Part shown: positions 5,965 through 8,280 of the stretch, piece after piece
Layout of the letters: each line of letters opens with the position of its first letter
How positions within the stretch are numbered: position 1 is the stretch's first letter
Assembly (NCBI GenBank): GCA_946481425.1
Contig: CAMLNT010000095.1
Coordinates: 1 to 8,280, forward strand
Reading direction: 5' to 3'
DNA length: 8,280 nucleotides
From: an uncultured Brevundimonas sp.
GTDB lineage: Bacteria; Pseudomonadota; Alphaproteobacteria; Caulobacterales; Caulobacteraceae
Program-made: the position numbers and the translations under genes
The notes under the pieces: generated by a model
Database searches by the model: none
What the model was told of the DNA's origin: nothing
What the model saw: only the letters and a program-made list of their open reading frames with translations

Positions 5965-6051
5965 TTGACCGCCCCCGCAAGTTTGGGCGGCATCTAAGAC
6001 AGATCACAACTCTGGCGGCAAGTTTGGATATCGCCGTTAGGCTGGGGCGCT
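5965..6051 (-). promoter_or_regulatory. Leader/promoter of the 475-aa secreted protein, with a repeated 10-mer
   Basis: Between dapD and the secreted-protein gene, the 10-mer CCAAACTTGC (minus strand) occurs twice, at 6018-6027 and 5977-5986, exactly 41 bp apart. A possible minus-strand promoter is TTGCCG starting within the first copy, 18 bases, then TTAGAT, about 26 bases before the ATG. The second copy sits largely in the loop of a potential hairpin with arms 5985-5990 and 5969-5974 (CCGCCC/GGGCGG), whose 3' arm overlaps the G-rich ribosome binding site. The repeats are certain; promoter and regulatory roles are inferred. Confidence 0.4.
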
Positions 6052-6906
6052 CTAGTCCCGCAGCAGCTCGTTCACGCCGGTCTTGGCCCGGGTCTGGGCG
6101 TCGACGCGTTTGACGATGACGGCGCAGTAGAGGCTGGGGCCGCCGGCGGGGTCGGGCAGGCTGCCGGGGACGACGACGCTGTAGGCCGGGACTTCGCCGC
6201 GGAAGACTTCGCCGGTCGCCCGGTCGACGATCTTGGTCGAGGCGGACAGATAGACGCCCATGGCCAGCACCGCGCCCTCGCGAACGATGACGCCCTCGGC
6301 GACCTCGGCGCGGGCGCCGATGAAGCAACCGTCCTCGATGATGGTCGGATTGGCCTGGAGCGGTTCGAGCACGCCGCCGATGCCGGCGCCGCCGGACAGA
6401 TGCACGTTCTTGCCGATCTGGGCGCAGGAGCCGACGGTCGCCCAGGTGTCGACCATCGTGCCTTCGTCGACGAAGGCGCCGATGTTCACGAAGGACGGCA
6501 TGAGGATCACGTTCCGGCCGATGAAGGCGCCTCCGCGGACCACCGCGCCCGGTACGGCGCGGAACCCGCCATCCTCGAACTTGCGTGAATTCCAGTTCGA
6601 GAACTTGTTGGGGACCTTGTCCCACCACGGTCCCAGCGACGAGTGGTTATGGCTGTCGTCCACGCCCCGCATCAGCTGGTTTGCGTTCAGGCGGAAGGAC
6701 AACAGCACCGCCTTCTTGAGCCACTGATGGGTGGTCCAGGCCCCGTCGGGCTCGCGGGTGGCGACGCGCATCGAGCCGTCGTCGAGCATCGCCAGGGCCG
6801 TCTCGACGGCGTCGCGGGCCTTGCCCCTGGTCGCGGGCGTGATCTCGGCACGGGCGTCCCAGGCGGCTTCGATGTCGGCCTTCACGGCGGCGAGGTCGAT
6901 GCTCAT
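6052..6906 (-). CDS. dapD: 2,3,4,5-tetrahydropyridine-2,6-dicarboxylate N-succinyltransferase DapD
   Basis: DapD transfers succinate from succinyl-CoA to tetrahydrodipicolinate in the cytoplasm, committing the intermediate to the succinylase route to diaminopimelate and lysine. The 284-residue length fits the family (about 274-285). An N-terminal helical domain (1 to about 105) is followed by a left-handed beta-helix of hexapeptide repeats (about 110-230) and a C-terminal strand region ending [27 protein letters not shown] (151-170) and the stretch through [10 protein letters not shown] (198-206) match the well-known E. coli protein almost residue for residue. D153 and E201 have the same 48-residue spacing as the E. 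coli active-site pair D141/E189. The ATG overlaps the stop of the upstream HAD gene by one base (TGATG), and GGAG lies eight bases before it. Very secure. Confidence 0.97.
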   Translation of the reverse strand: MSIDLAAVKADIEAAWDARAEITPATRGKARDAVETALAMLDDGSMRVATREPDGAWTTHQWLKKAVLLSFRLNANQLMRGVDDSHNHSSLGPWWDKVPNKFSNWNSRKFEDGGFRAVPGAVVRGGAFIGRNVILMPSFVNIGAFVDEGTMVDTWATVGSCAQIGKNVHLSGGAGIGGVLEPLQANPTIIEDGCFIGARAEVAEGVIVREGAVLAMGVYLSASTKIVDRATGEVFRGEVPAYSVVVPGSLPDPAGGPSLYCAVIVKRVDAQTRAKTGVNELLRD

Positions 6907-7565
6907 CAGGCGGGCTCCGATACGGGGATGGACAGAAGGAAGGAGGTCAGGCGTTCGGTGCGGTGATGCACGAACGGTGCGTGCGACGCCAGCGCGTGGG
7001 GCCCCACCAGCACGGTGGTCATGCCGAAGTCGGCGGCGGTCTTCAGGTTGCGCTCGGAGTCCTCGAAGAAGGCCGCGCGGCTCGGCTCGAAGCCGAACAT
7101 GTCGATGATGGCCTGGAAGGTCCGGGGGTCCGGCTTGGCGATCAGGTTGTTGGACTCGATGTGGAAGACGGCCTCGAAGTGCTGCGCCACGCCGAGGCGC
7201 TCCAGCACGCGGGCGGCATGGTCGGCCGCGCCATTGGTGAAGACCAGCCGCCGTCCCGGCAGGCGGGCCAGCGCCCGCCCCAGGTCGGGATCGGGCTCGA
7301 GGCTGTCGAGCGGCACGTCGTGGATCTCGTCCAGGAACTCGCGAACCGAGACCTCGTATTCTTTCAGGAGGCCGGGGAGCGACGCGCCATGGGCCTCGAA
7401 CCAGCCGCGCTGGATCATCCGGGCCTCGTCCTCGTCCGAGCCGGTGACCCGCATGACGAAGCCGGTGATCTTGTCCCGGATGAGGTCCATCATCCCGGTC
7501 TCGACCGGATAGAGGGTGTCATCCAGGTCGAACAGCCAGGTGTCGATGAGAGCGAAGTCGGTCAA
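6906..7565 (-). CDS. HAD-family hydrolase, pyrimidine 5'-nucleotidase type
   Basis: This is a 219-residue cytoplasmic phosphatase of the haloacid dehalogenase superfamily. All four HAD motifs are present: DLDDTLY (nucleophile D13, acid D15), VFTNGA (T110), AKPDP (K144) and FEDSERN (D169). A helical cap lies between motifs I and II (about 22-95). The DDTLYP, TNG and FEDS layout matches the yeast Sdt1/Phm8-like pyrimidine 5'-nucleotidase group; removal of phosphate from UMP/CMP-type nucleotides is the usual annotation, but the true substrate is not determinable here. The start is TTG at 7565, overlapping the argB stop as TTGA. The next in-frame ATG encodes residue 25, which would delete motif I, so the TTG is strongly favoured. 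It sits between argB and dapD with overlaps on both sides, so it is probably co-transcribed and coupled with them. Confidence 0.88.
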   Translation of the reverse strand: MTDFALIDTWLFDLDDTLYPVETGMMDLIRDKITGFVMRVTGSDEDEARMIQRGWFEAHGASLPGLLKEYEVSVREFLDEIHDVPLDSLEPDPDLGRALARLPGRRLVFTNGAADHAARVLERLGVAQHFEAVFHIESNNLIAKPDPRTFQAIIDMFGFEPSRAAFFEDSERNLKTAADFGMTTVLVGPHALASHAPFVHHRTERLTSFLLSIPVSEPA

Positions 7566-8280
7566 TCGCGCTTCACCAGCGTCCCGGCCCCGTGCTCGGT
7601 AAAGAGCTCGACCAGCATGGCGTGAGGACGACGCCCGTCCAGGATGACCACGGCCTCGACTCCCGATTCGACGGCGGCGATGGCGGTTTCCAGCTTGGGG
7701 ATCATGCCGCCCGTGGCGGTGCCGTCGGCGATCAGCCCCCGCGCCTCGGATATCGTCAGCTGGCGGATCAGGTCGCCCGCCTTGTCCTTCACGCCGGGCA
7801 CGTCGGTCAGCAGCAGCATGCGCTTGGCGTCGAGCGAGCCGGCCACGGCGCCGGCGACGGTGTCGGCGTTGACGTTGTAGGTCTGGCCGTCCTCGGCCAC
7901 CCCGATCGGAGCGATCACCGGCACCCAGTCGGCGTCGGACTGGATCAGCCGGGTGATCAGCTTGGAATCCACCTTGGTGGGCTCGCCCACGAAACCGAGG
8001 TCGACCTCATGCTCGATCATGCTGTCGGGATCGCGCTTGGTGCGCTTGGTCTTCTCGACGGTCAGCAGGCCGGCGTCCTTGCCCGACAGGCCGACGCCGC
8101 GGACGTCAGCCTCCTTGCCGGCCATGGTGATCCAGTGGGCGATTTCCTTGTTCACGGCGCCCGACAGGACCATCTCGGCCACTTCCATGGTGGCGGCGTC
8201 GGTCACGCGCAGGCCGTCGACGAAATCGGACTTCACCCCGGCCTTGGTCAGCATGGCGCTGATCTGCGGACCGCCGCCGT
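7562..8280 (-). CDS. argB: Acetylglutamate kinase ArgB (N-terminus outside the window)
   Basis: ArgB phosphorylates N-acetyl-L-glutamate with ATP, the second step of arginine synthesis, in the cytoplasm. The visible frame is open to the right edge and encodes 238 residues. It begins within the conserved GGGPQI loop at 8263-8278 and continues through an ATG codon at 8254 that is internal, not the start. Family features in order are the FVDGLRVTD segment, [12 protein letters not shown], the N-acetylglutamate-binding region [23 protein letters not shown], and [10 protein letters not shown] near the C-terminus with its ATP-site lysine. The family is about 260-310 residues, so roughly 50-70 N-terminal residues are missing. 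Whether the arginine-sensing N-terminal helix is present cannot be judged. The TGA stop overlaps the TTG start of the HAD gene. Confidence 0.96.
   Translation of the reverse strand, partial: GGGPQISAMLTKAGVKSDFVDGLRVTDAATMEVAEMVLSGAVNKEIAHWITMAGKEADVRGVGLSGKDAGLLTVEKTKRTKRDPDSMIEHEVDLGFVGEPTKVDSKLITRLIQSDADWVPVIAPIGVAEDGQTYNVNADTVAGAVAGSLDAKRMLLLTDVPGVKDKAGDLIRQLTISEARGLIADGTATGGMIPKLETAIAAVESGVEAVVILDGRRPHAMLVELFTEHGAGTLVKRD

Noticed and set aside
5879..6628. Minus-strand open frame of 249 codons overlapping dapD
   Set aside because: The translation is almost entirely Arg/Gly/Pro, a shift of the dapD frame.
7562..8254. argB starting at the ATG at 8254
   Set aside because: The frame continues upstream through GGGPQI, a conserved internal ArgB loop, so this ATG is internal and the gene is cut by the window edge.
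1..8280. Mobile element, CRISPR array, tRNA or defence operon
   Set aside because: I found no transposase or integrase gene, regularly spaced repeats, tRNA-like cloverleaf or recognisable defence protein on either strand.

Overview
The sequence is GC-rich, with strong G/C bias at third codon positions, short Shine-Dalgarno sites and tightly packed, often overlapping genes. DapD, DapE, ArgB and a pyrimidine 5'-nucleotidase-like HAD protein occur together. This suggests a chromosomal segment of an alphaproteobacterium, most likely of the Caulobacterales (Brevundimonas, Caulobacter or Phenylobacterium type). The genus is an inference from gene style and order. I see no rRNA, tRNA, CRISPR array, insertion sequence or phage gene.

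Right end (6052-8280, minus strand): a compact housekeeping run argB (N-terminus outside the window) - HAD phosphatase/nucleotidase - dapD. The genes overlap by 4 and 1 bases, so they are probably one translationally coupled operon serving arginine and lysine/diaminopimelate synthesis. Left end (1-472, minus strand): the N-terminal 157 residues of dapE, which acts two steps after DapD in the same pathway.

Middle (473-6051): a block of six non-housekeeping genes separates dapD from dapE. It holds (i) a plus-strand pair, a cupin protein and an MFS exporter of the EntS-like type, joined by a GTGA overlap; (ii) a small four-helix membrane protein (plus); (iii) a proline-rich lipoprotein (minus); (iv) a secreted protein with the HASQDFYAHSNW signature of the Het-C/CinY, zinc-phospholipase-C-like superfamily (plus); and (v) an unrecognised 475-residue secreted helical protein (minus). 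Genes iii-v are three adjacent exported proteins in alternating orientation. Both convergent junctions (2868-2871 and 4537-4540) use a single CTAG as the stop codon of both genes, which leaves no intergenic DNA.

The most noteworthy items are the Het-C-like secreted protein, the unrecognised secreted protein with its repeat-bearing leader, and the paired CTAG double stops. No stretch longer than about 110 bases lacks a gene.
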